Assembly (NCBI GenBank): GCA_016930435.1
Contig: JAFGGQ010000037.1
Span: forward strand, 1-7,922
From: a bacterium
GTDB taxonomy: Bacteria; UBP14; UBA6098; JAFGQG01
Direction of reading: 5' to 3'
DNA: 7,922 nt
Positions 1-6,446 of this stretch are shown in pieces; position 1 is the first letter of the stretch, and every line of letters starts with the position of its first letter. A program made the translations under genes and the position numbers. The notes beneath the pieces are model-generated. The model worked only from the letters and a program-made list of their open reading frames with translations. It had not been told where the DNA came from and searched no databases.

Positions 1-606
1 CCCGTGCCTTTTCTCCTGGAACCGGCAGGGTTTATGATCCGCAATCCCCAGCCGGAGATCGTTATCGCCCTTTCCGACTCACTTAGTGGGTTGGACCTCC
101 TTTCGGTGGTACTGAAGGTCAACGGGCTGGAATTGAGGGATGGCGATTTCGTGTGGAATGCAGCCGGGGGTTATTTAAATTATCTTCCTCCGGAACCGTT
201 CCCGCCGGGAGATACTTTGTATTTTACATTGTGGGCCTGTGACCAGCCTGATTATTGCTCCCCTAATTGCGATAGCATGAACTGGTATATCACCATCGAA
301 CCTTACATTAACTGCCTGGTTCATCCTAACCCCTTCTCCCCTAATAATGATGGCTACAACGAAATAGTGATCTTCGATTACCCGGGGATGTTTTTCAAGG
401 AGGGGAAGGTAAGCATCTTTGATATTCGCAATATCATGGTTTGGCAGAAACCAGTGGGACCTATCGATTCATTTAGCGATTTTTTAAAACGGAGCTGGAA
501 TGGTAAGGATAATTCAGGAAAACTCTTGCCAGAAGGAATATATATCTATATTATTGAAGTGGATGATAAAGTAGTGTGTAACGGCACCTTAATTTTAACC
601 AGATGA
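1..606 (+). CDS. 3' end of secreted Ig-like protein with FlgD/CHU_C-type C-terminal module (paralog A, 5' partial)
   Basis: The reading frame is open from the first base and ends at TGA 604-606, so the gene begins upstream. A GTG at 4-6 is in frame but is very unlikely to be the true start, because the visible protein begins in the middle of a domain that both downstream paralogs carry near their C-termini. About 201 residues are visible. The first ~100 form an Ig-like module with the signature ACDQPDYCSPNC. The last ~99 (nt 307-603) form the C-terminal module: HPNPFSPNNDGYNE, then FDYPGMF, SWNGKD, LPEGIYIY and the terminal CNGTLILTR. All five visible cysteines align with cysteines of paralogs B and C. 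The C-terminal module looks closer to paralog C than to B (shared VHPNPF, DGYNE and KLLPEG). By family knowledge such modules sit at the C-terminus of exported FCB proteins, and a sorting or anchoring role is inferred. An upstream VWA domain is expected from the paralogs but is not visible here. Confidence 0.88.
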   Translation, partial: PVPFLLEPAGFMIRNPQPEIVIALSDSLSGLDLLSVVLKVNGLELRDGDFVWNAAGGYLNYLPPEPFPPGDTLYFTLWACDQPDYCSPNCDSMNWYITIEPYINCLVHPNPFSPNNDGYNEIVIFDYPGMFFKEGKVSIFDIRNIMVWQKPVGPIDSFSDFLKRSWNGKDNSGKLLPEGIYIYIIEVDDKVVCNGTLILTR

Positions 607-610
607 TAAA

Positions 611-3202
611 ATGCGTATTTGGGTTACTTTTTTTTTAATATTAATTTCACTGGCTACCGTGTTTTCCCAGGAAAGCATCGTCAACATCGCGAATGTTTAT
701 ACTGCGGATTGTTCGCTTGTTTATGTGGAAGTATGCGTGGAGGACACTTTTGGGTTTGTCCATGAGTTAGCCCGGGAGGATTTTGATTTATGGGAGAATA
801 CCGAACCGGTGAACAGTTCGGCCTGGGAATTGACCCGGGACTGTCCCCCGGGAGTGACCAAGGTTGATATCGTGCTACTTTTAGACATCAGCGGGAGCAT
901 GGATGATGATGTGGACAGTCTTCGGGCCAAGATACCGCGTTTTGTTCGGGGAATTGCGGCTGCTGACTATCGGATTGCCATCGTTATGTTCGACGGCTGC
1001 GAAGTTGAAGTCAGTGGAGTTCGGGAGATAGTCCGAACCGATTTTGAGGGCTCTTGTACCTGGGATCCTGAGGGGCCCGACAACTGGGCTGATGATTCTA
1101 CGACTTTCTCCTGCTTATTCCAGGCTTCCACTTTCTTTACTTCCGGCTCCGGCTATGAAGACCCTTACGGAGCCATGGTCTATGCAGCTCAAACCCTTGA
1201 GTTCAGGCCTTCGGCGAGGACCATTTTTGTTCTGTTCACCGATGAGAGGCCCCAGGTTCGAACCGGCTGCGAACCATTCCTGGACTATTCTGAAGCCGGT
1301 CTCCAGGGGATCATCGATAGCATGATCAACTATGAGATCAGTGTAATGCCGGTTACTCCCCACGACGGCAATTTCGCCGGTAGTGGAGATGTCGTTTATT
1401 ATGAAGGATATTATGAATTGGGTCCAGCCACCGGGGGTAATTGGTTCCATCTCTATGATCCCTTTAACGACCTTATCGACTCCGTGACCTCCGCTATCGT
1501 AGCCGATACCTGCTGCTATCTTCTGGCTTTTAAGTCCGAGTACATCTGCGCCGGAAGCTCTCAGGTAGTGGTGGAAGTGGAACCATTCGGGATGGATAGC
1601 GCCACTTATTTCAGTATCTGCCCACCGGAACCGACCATCCTGATGCCTCAACCTTGCTTCGGAATCACCAGTTGCCCCCATCAGGTCGTTAAGGTCTATT
1701 TCGAAACGGTAAACACTGCCCTTATTCCCAATTCCCTGATCTTCAAGATCGCTGGTGAAAATTATGATATTTTTTCCAATTATAATCAAATGCATTGGAT
1801 TCTGCCTGATACCATGCTTTTCGATCCCCTGATCCCCTGGGCACATTATGATACGGTCCACTTCTCCTTTTCACGGGCTATCGAGGAGGGAGATTGCGAC
1901 CTGGAGCTTGAGGAATGCTATTTTATTGTGGATCTTGAACCACCGATCCCCTATCAACCAGACCCTCCAGATGGCGGTGTGGTCAACTACCCCGATCCCG
2001 TTCCCTCGATCAGCATTGTAGATTCCCCGGCGGGGATCTCTCCCCAAGTTTTTACCAACTGCTCTCATGTGACAGTCACCACTAATGGAGCCCCGATGAG
2101 CGGTTTCAGTCTGAACTGGGATGGCCTGACGCTGGAGATCCATGGTCTCTACTTCGGGGTGAACAGCCTGGTGGAGATCTGTTTGGTGGGACTACCCGAT
2201 GCTCCTGATTACGATTATTGCACCCCTAACGATACTACCTATTGCTGGGAATTCATGGTGACCTCCGAAGGGCCATACGGAGAGGTGATCTTCCCCGAAC
2301 CGAACACATATTCGGCTTGTGACGACCAGGAGATCATCTTCCGATTGACAACCGATAACAGCCTGAATGCCGATTCCATCGTGGTAAAGGTGAACGGGCA
2401 GGATTTCGACATGGCTTCGGGCTACCTGCTCCTATCCGGTCCGGACACCCTTCTCTCTTTTACCCCTCCGGCGGGTTTTTGGTCCGATGGTCAGATAGTA
2501 GAAGCGGAACTGATCAAAGCAAATGATATCTACGGTAATGCCCTGGAAAACCGGCCTTCCATCAGCTTCATGATCGACCTTTCCGCACCGCTAAGCACCT
2601 TCGAACAACCCGGGGAGATCATCATTACCGACCCGGCGCCCTTAATCGTGCTTTCACTGGAGGACTGCCTTAGTGGTGTTAATCCCGACTCCATATTCTT
2701 AGAGATCGACGGAATACCCTATTCCAATATTGACTTCGATTACGATGATCAGGAAGGTGTACTGACCTTCAACCCGAACCATCTGGGGTTATACTTCGGA
2801 CTGGGTGACACAATTACCATTTTATTAAAAGCTTGCGACAGCCCGGACTATTGCGCGGCGAACTGCGCCGATTCGGTCTGGTACTTCTTCGTCGCCCCTC
2901 GGGTGGAATGCTACGCCTATCCCAATCCCTTCACTCCAAACGGAGACCAATTTAATGATCTTGTGGGGTTCGACTACCCGGAGATGTTCATTCGACCGGC
3001 GATATTGACCGTTTATACCTTGCGTAATGAACGGGTGTGGCGGAGCCGAATACCGCGCCTGGAAAGCTTCAAGGATTTTGAAGAGCGTTCCTGGAACGGG
3101 AAAGACGATCGGGGCAAGGCCATGCCGGGTGGGATCTACCTCTATACCATCGAGGTTGATAATAAGGTGGTTTGCAACGGGTCAGTGATCCTTGCGAGAT
3201 AG
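611..3202 (+). CDS. Secreted VWA-domain protein with four Ig-like modules and FlgD/CHU_C-type C-terminal module (paralog B)
   Basis: This complete gene encodes 863 aa. The ATG at 611 is supported by an immediate signal peptide (residues 1-20, MRIWVTFF.. hydrophobic core, likely cleavage VFS|QES). It starts 4 nt after the stop of paralog A, suggesting one operon and perhaps translational coupling, since no Shine-Dalgarno site is visible. Residues ~30-75 resemble the lead-in segment of the 'VWFA-related' family (LVYVEVCVED...REDFDLWEN). The VWA domain covers ~84-300, with the MIDAS motif DISGS at 92-96 and a second metal-site loop FTDERP at 209-214. The region GSGYEDPYGA (179-188) sits where the third MIDAS loop is expected. 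Four Ig-like modules follow (~340-440, 442-550, 552-657, 658-762); the second and fourth carry related Cys-rich ends (PDYDYC..CWEF and PDYCAANC). The C-terminal module is at ~765-863 (YPNPFTPNGDQFND, SWNGKDDRGK, ending CNGSVILAR). There are 26 cysteines, including the CC pair at 301-302. The domain calls are sequence-based. Adhesion or ligand binding at the cell surface is inferred; no enzymatic motif is seen. Confidence 0.92.
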   Translation: MRIWVTFFLILISLATVFSQESIVNIANVYTADCSLVYVEVCVEDTFGFVHELAREDFDLWENTEPVNSSAWELTRDCPPGVTKVDIVLLLDISGSMDDDVDSLRAKIPRFVRGIAAADYRIAIVMFDGCEVEVSGVREIVRTDFEGSCTWDPEGPDNWADDSTTFSCLFQASTFFTSGSGYEDPYGAMVYAAQTLEFRPSARTIFVLFTDERPQVRTGCEPFLDYSEAGLQGIIDSMINYEISVMPVTPHDGNFAGSGDVVYYEGYYELGPATGGNWFHLYDPFNDLIDSVTSAIVADTCCYLLAFKSEYICAGSSQVVVEVEPFGMDSATYFSICPPEPTILMPQPCFGITSCPHQVVKVYFETVNTALIPNSLIFKIAGENYDIFSNYNQMHWILPDTMLFDPLIPWAHYDTVHFSFSRAIEEGDCDLELEECYFIVDLEPPIPYQPDPPDGGVVNYPDPVPSISIVDSPAGISPQVFTNCSHVTVTTNGAPMSGFSLNWDGLTLEIHGLYFGVNSLVEICLVGLPDAPDYDYCTPNDTTYCWEFMVTSEGPYGEVIFPEPNTYSACDDQEIIFRLTTDNSLNADSIVVKVNGQDFDMASGYLLLSGPDTLLSFTPPAGFWSDGQIVEAELIKANDIYGNALENRPSISFMIDLSAPLSTFEQPGEIIITDPAPLIVLSLEDCLSGVNPDSIFLEIDGIPYSNIDFDYDDQEGVLTFNPNHLGLYFGLGDTITILLKACDSPDYCAANCADSVWYFFVAPRVECYAYPNPFTPNGDQFNDLVGFDYPEMFIRPAILTVYTLRNERVWRSRIPRLESFKDFEERSWNGKDDRGKAMPGGIYLYTIEVDNKVVCNGSVILAR

Positions 3203-3208
3203 TATGAA

Positions 3209-3232
3209 ATTGATGATTGACGATTGATGATT
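3209..3232. repeat. Short direct repeat ATTGATGATT x2, 14-bp period
   Basis: Two perfect copies of ATTGATGATT (3209-3218 and 3223-3232) are separated by GACG, starting 7 nt after the stop codon of paralog B. Low-complexity TGATGATT-type repeats occur in intergenic DNA of many environmental bacteria. Whether this one is dispersed in this genome cannot be judged from one window. Confidence 0.6.
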
Positions 3233-3306
3233 TGGAGACGGGATAAAATAAAAAAATAAATTTCCCTCAAAGACTATCCTTTAGATGATATACACAAAGC
3301 TATGAA

Positions 3307-3423
3307 ATGATCACCTTAATTAATAAGTCAAACATTTACGATGTTTCCGGGACCGAAAAAGAGATAAAAACCATTGACAACATCGAGGGTGATAAAATAT
3401 TTTACAATCAGATGGTCCTATAA
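3307..3423 (+). CDS. Doubtful 38-codon ORF or gene remnant
   Basis: The frame ATG 3307 to TAA 3421-3423 encodes 38 aa beginning MITLINKSNIYDVSG, with protein-like, charged composition. Its ATG overlaps the stop of another short frame (about 3260-3310) reading ISLKDYPLDDIHKAMK. That peptide loosely resembles the PLDDIxxAM pattern at the C-termini of zinc-type alcohol dehydrogenases. This could be chance, a small peptide gene or traces of a decayed gene. There is no Shine-Dalgarno site, and no function is assigned. Confidence 0.12.
   Translation: MITLINKSNIYDVSGTEKEIKTIDNIEGDKIFYNQMVL
3374..3403 (+). promoter_or_regulatory. Candidate sigma70-like promoter upstream of paralog C
   Basis: A perfect -35 box TTGACA (3374-3379) is followed after 18 nt by a weak -10-like TATTTT (3398-3403). 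This would give a leader of about 210 nt before paralog C. An alternative is the AT-rich segment just before the gene (TAATAT at 3599-3604), which lacks a good -35 box. Both are weak; the call rests only on motif matching. Confidence 0.22.
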
Positions 3424-3623
3424 TTAACGAAACTGAAACCGGGTAAATCCGGGAACAGGTTGCTCTTTCGCCAGAATCCCCAGGTGAATCCGCTATTAAA
3501 CGAGGCGTTCTTTGTAATTTGTGCATTCGTGGCTTCCTTATTCCTATTGAAAAATTTTTCTGGCATTTATCTTGAATTTGTTTATTTTAATCCTCAATTA
3601 ATATTTTGTTTATCAATTTGGAT

Positions 3624-6269
3624 ATGATGAAAAACCAGCTGATTAGAAGCGCCGTTTTAATTTTCCTTTCGATACTACTGGGTCTCCCCTATTCAGCTTT
3701 AGGCCAGGCCTCTTATATCCGCAATATTTACGCTACTGATTGTTCCCTGGTTTATGTAGAGGTCTGTGTTCAGGATGCTGAAGGCCGATACATTCATGGT
3801 CTGGGTTCGGGCGATTTCCGGATTTATGAGAATAGTCTCCCGATCAGTTCTGATCGTTTCCGGCTTCTGGGTGATTGCCCTCCGGAATCCTCATTAGTGG
3901 ATATTGTGCTGCTTTTAGATATGAGTATCAGCATGAACGATGAAACTGCCGAGCTTGAGGACAACATCCCGGTGTTCGTAGCCGGATTAGCGGGTATGGA
4001 TTACCGGATTGCCATCGTTCGCTACAATGGTTGTGAGGAGGAATGGGATGGCCGGCGTGAGGTAGTTCGCACCTGGTACACAGGAGGATGGCGCTGCAGT
4101 TTTGGTTCCAGCGCTCCGGAATGGTGGGCATCCTCCCTCGATGAATTCGAATGCATATTCGATGCCTCCTGGGAGGTCACTGGCGGGTCCGGGCGCGAAG
4201 AGGACCAGTATGGCGCTGTAGTTTATGCCATCGATAACCTCTCCTTCCGGAGCGGTGCAAAGATAATATTTATCCTCTTCACTGACGAGCGCCCCCAGGT
4301 GGACAGAGCCTGCGAACCTTACCTCGATTATACGGATGAATCCCTTGACAGCATTGTTAATATTCTAAACCGGAACGGCATCAATTTCATGCCCGTTACC
4401 CCACGTGATGGCGAATTCTTCTGGTCGGCAGGGGATGGTGACTCACCCGAACGGCGTTTTTATACTGGTTATCTTGAGGCTGCAGAGCGCACCGGTGGAG
4501 CCTGGTTTCATCTCTACTCCGCAGATTACAGCGCCCTTGTAGATAGCATCGCCACCGAGATCGCATCCGATACCTGCTGCTACTTTTTATCCTACGTTAC
4601 TCCTTATTTCTGTACCGGTTTAAATACCGTGTCTGTTGAGGTCACCGGTTACGGAATCTCTGATAGCTTCTATTTAAGCTTCTGCCCACCTTACAGTGAG
4701 TTATTGATCCCCCAACCCCCTGGCGGTATAACCACTTGCAGATATCAGGAGATATTAATCGGGTTTCATCAATCACGCACCAGGGTAGATACCACTACAC
4801 TCCTTCTGGAGGTACAGGGGACAAATTACTCTTTCACCACCAGCCCCGGCTTGAGCTGGCTTCAGGATTCTATTCTAAGATATGTACCACCTTCACCCTG
4901 GCGGCACAATGATACCGTGTCCTTTAATCTTAACCGAGCCTACGACGATTCCGGTTGCCCGGTAGGCTTAACTTCCGGCAGTTTTATAGTGGATACTTTA
5001 CCGCCTGAATTTTCGAATGAGATCCCTGTAACTAATAGCATCGTTATGACCTCGATTCCTTCAATCATGGTGAACATCCATGATGATCTGGCAGGTGTGG
5101 ACCCTGCTTCAGCAATCACATCGCACACATCTGTCCTGGTAAATGGCCTGACCCGGAGCGATTATTTTACTTCCTGGAACGGTTCTGCGCTAAGGTTTGA
5201 CGGGCTCAGCTTTTTGAATGGCGATTCGGTAAACATCTGTATAGATTCTGTATGGGATAATCCGGACTATGATTACTGTCCCTCAAACCACAGTTTTTTC
5301 TGCTGGCATTTCAAAGTGGAAACTGAAGGACCATTGGCGGCCATTATAAGACCCTTGCCAAATACCTATTCCGCTTGCGTAAACCAGGATATAATTATAA
5401 CAATTATCGACGAGGATGGCATCGTTGAATCGAGTATCCTGCTTCAGGTTGGTGGCACACCCTTCCGGACTACATCTCCTCTTCTTGGTTTTGAGGCTGG
5501 ATCTCTTCTCGTCTTTCGGCCGGATAGCGGCTTCTGGGCAAACGGACAAGTAGTTGAGGTTAGCCTTTTAGAGGCCCGGGACATCTATGGCAACGAGCTT
5601 CAGAATCCTGTCGCCTGGAGCTTTACTATGGATTTTACACCGCCAGTATCCAGTTTTGATCAACCGGGCGAGATTATGATCCAGGATAATACCCCCCTTT
5701 TCTATATGCAGGTTTATGACAGCCTGAGCGGTACCCAACCAGAATCAGTAATCGTTTCCATAAACCAACTGGAACTAAACATCCAGGAATTTCACTGGGA
5801 TTGCTCCGAAGACAGCCAGGGAGGCTTTATTTCCATTAATACCGAGTTGTTGAACATCGTCTTTTCACCGGGGGATACTATTGAGGTATGCTTGTATGCC
5901 TGTGACCGGCCGGATTACTGTCCCCCGAATTGCAGCCGGCACTGCTGGACTTTTTTTATTGAACCCCTGGTTGCTTGTTTCGTGCATCCCAATCCCTTCA
6001 CCCCGAACGGTGATGGATACAACGAAATAGCTATATTTGATTACCCAAATATGTTCTCGGAGGGTGCGGAGTTGATAATCTTCTCTGACCGCAATGTTGA
6101 GGTCTGGCGCACCCACATAGAATCCATCAGCAGTTATAGTGATCTTCTTGGGCGAAGCTGGCAGGGTCTTGACCAAAAAGGAAAGTTGCTCCCGGAGGGT
6201 TTATACATATACGTTATCGAAAAAGGAGGGAAGGTAATCTGCAATGGCACCCTGATCCTGGCCAGGTAA
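3624..6269 (+). CDS. Secreted VWA-domain protein with four Ig-like modules and FlgD/CHU_C-type C-terminal module (paralog C)
   Basis: This complete gene encodes 881 aa from ATG 3624; ATG 3627 is equally possible. An in-frame TTG at 3606 would add six residues but is less likely, because MMKNQLIRS followed by a hydrophobic core is a clean signal peptide (cleavage near ALG|QAS, residue 27). No Shine-Dalgarno site is visible. The architecture matches paralog B. A lead-in segment LVYVEVCVQD..GDFRIYEN (~42-70) is followed by VWA at ~92-317 with MIDAS DMSIS (99-103) and FTDERP (219-224). Four Ig-like modules follow (~357-456, 457-565, 567-670, 671-780), then the C-terminal module (~783-881: HPNPFTPNGDGYNE, FDYPNMF, SWQGLD, LPEGLYIY, ending CNGTLILAR). 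It has 25 cysteines, of which 22 align with paralog B. The third Ig-like module shares PNTYSAC with paralog B. Divergence is well beyond a recent duplication, although short stretches remain nearly identical in DNA (CGATACCTGCTGCTA). A surface or secreted binding role is inferred from the domains; the ligand is unknown. Confidence 0.9.
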   Translation: MMKNQLIRSAVLIFLSILLGLPYSALGQASYIRNIYATDCSLVYVEVCVQDAEGRYIHGLGSGDFRIYENSLPISSDRFRLLGDCPPESSLVDIVLLLDMSISMNDETAELEDNIPVFVAGLAGMDYRIAIVRYNGCEEEWDGRREVVRTWYTGGWRCSFGSSAPEWWASSLDEFECIFDASWEVTGGSGREEDQYGAVVYAIDNLSFRSGAKIIFILFTDERPQVDRACEPYLDYTDESLDSIVNILNRNGINFMPVTPRDGEFFWSAGDGDSPERRFYTGYLEAAERTGGAWFHLYSADYSALVDSIATEIASDTCCYFLSYVTPYFCTGLNTVSVEVTGYGISDSFYLSFCPPYSELLIPQPPGGITTCRYQEILIGFHQSRTRVDTTTLLLEVQGTNYSFTTSPGLSWLQDSILRYVPPSPWRHNDTVSFNLNRAYDDSGCPVGLTSGSFIVDTLPPEFSNEIPVTNSIVMTSIPSIMVNIHDDLAGVDPASAITSHTSVLVNGLTRSDYFTSWNGSALRFDGLSFLNGDSVNICIDSVWDNPDYDYCPSNHSFFCWHFKVETEGPLAAIIRPLPNTYSACVNQDIIITIIDEDGIVESSILLQVGGTPFRTTSPLLGFEAGSLLVFRPDSGFWANGQVVEVSLLEARDIYGNELQNPVAWSFTMDFTPPVSSFDQPGEIMIQDNTPLFYMQVYDSLSGTQPESVIVSINQLELNIQEFHWDCSEDSQGGFISINTELLNIVFSPGDTIEVCLYACDRPDYCPPNCSRHCWTFFIEPLVACFVHPNPFTPNGDGYNEIAIFDYPNMFSEGAELIIFSDRNVEVWRTHIESISSYSDLLGRSWQGLDQKGKLLPEGLYIYVIEKGGKVICNGTLILAR

Positions 6270-6312
6270 TAGGAACCGTTATTTACCAATCTAAGCTCTT
6301 ATCAATGATTAT

Positions 6313-6335
6313 TTATTGAATTGATATTTCAATAA
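6313..6335. repeat. Inverted repeat TTATTGAA-N7-TTCAATAA
   Basis: Perfect 8-bp arms at 6313-6320 and 6328-6335 flank a 7-nt loop, about 45 bp after the stop of paralog C and 43 bp upstream of the secD -35 box. The stem has only one G-C pair per arm end and is not followed by a clear T-tract, so it would be a poor intrinsic terminator. A binding site for a dimeric regulator, or chance in AT-rich DNA, are alternatives. Confidence 0.4.
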
Positions 6336-6377
6336 TATTATTAAAATAAACTATATTATCCTTGTATAATTTTTTAA

Positions 6378-6406
6378 TTGACATCTAATAATCTTCCAGT
6401 TAAATT
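6378..6406 (+). promoter_or_regulatory. Probable sigma70-like promoter for secD
   Basis: The -35 box TTGACA (6378-6383) is a perfect consensus match. After a 17-nt spacer comes the -10-like TAAATT (6401-6406), which keeps the key T1, A2 and T6. Transcription would start near 6413, leaving a leader of about 34 nt that contains the secD ribosome binding site. This suggests secD is transcribed independently of the paralog cluster. Confidence 0.5.
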
Positions 6407-6435
6407 TAGTGGCTTAAATCTGGAACCAATATTTT

Positions 6436-6442
6436 AAGGAGG
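6436..6442 (+). promoter_or_regulatory. Strong Shine-Dalgarno site for secD
   Basis: AAGGAGG lies 4 nt before ATG 6447 and fixes the secD start. It contrasts with paralogs B and C, which have no recognisable Shine-Dalgarno sequence. Confidence 0.85.
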
Positions 6443-6446
6443 ATAG

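Larger units (their letters stand above)
3203..3623. other. AT-rich intergenic spacer between paralogs B and C
   Basis: About 420 bp separate the stop of paralog B from the preferred start of paralog C. The spacer contains a 10-bp direct repeat just after the stop, an A-rich stretch at 3244-3260, a doubtful 38-codon ORF and a weak promoter candidate. It also has a short CCGG-N6-CCGG inverted repeat near 3438-3455, a 12-bp A/T palindrome (GAAAAATTTTTC, 3549-3560) and a segment TTTGTAATTTGTGCATTCG (3511-3529) that looks like a dispersed intergenic motif. No GC-rich hairpin followed by a T-tract is present, so no intrinsic terminator can be called. A 68-codon minus-strand ORF here lacks recognisable features. 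Confidence 0.7.
6270..6446. other. AT-rich intergenic region upstream of secD
   Basis: This 177-bp spacer is strikingly AT-rich. It contains an AT-dominated inverted repeat, a sigma70-like promoter and the secD ribosome binding site, described separately. No small gene with a convincing start and ribosome binding site is seen, and there is no GC-rich terminator stem. Confidence 0.7.

Noticed and set aside
1044-1325. Plus-strand ORF of 93 codons in another frame of paralog B
   Set aside because: It overlaps the VWA domain completely. Its composition is Pro/Leu/Arg-rich as expected from a frame-shifted reading, and there is no initiation signal.
1115-1861. Minus-strand ORF of 248 codons opposite paralog B
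   Set aside because: It lies entirely inside the well-supported VWA/Ig coding sequence, has no recognisable motif or ribosome binding site, and looks like a shadow of the + strand codon pattern.
1871-2143. Minus-strand ORF of 90 codons opposite paralog B
   Set aside because: It lies inside the same + strand gene with no domain, signal peptide or start context; a shadow frame.
3438-3455. CCGG-N6-CCGG as a terminator hairpin
   Set aside because: The stem is only 4 bp and no T-tract follows, so it does not meet the minimum for an intrinsic terminator.
3320-3526. Minus-strand ORF of 68 codons in the spacer before paralog C
   Set aside because: It has no recognisable motif, no clear ribosome binding site and unremarkable composition. 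There is no support beyond being open.
3606-3608. TTG as start of paralog C
   Set aside because: It is in frame, but the ATG codons at 3624/3627 give a standard signal peptide. The six added residues do not improve the N-terminus and no ribosome binding site precedes the TTG.
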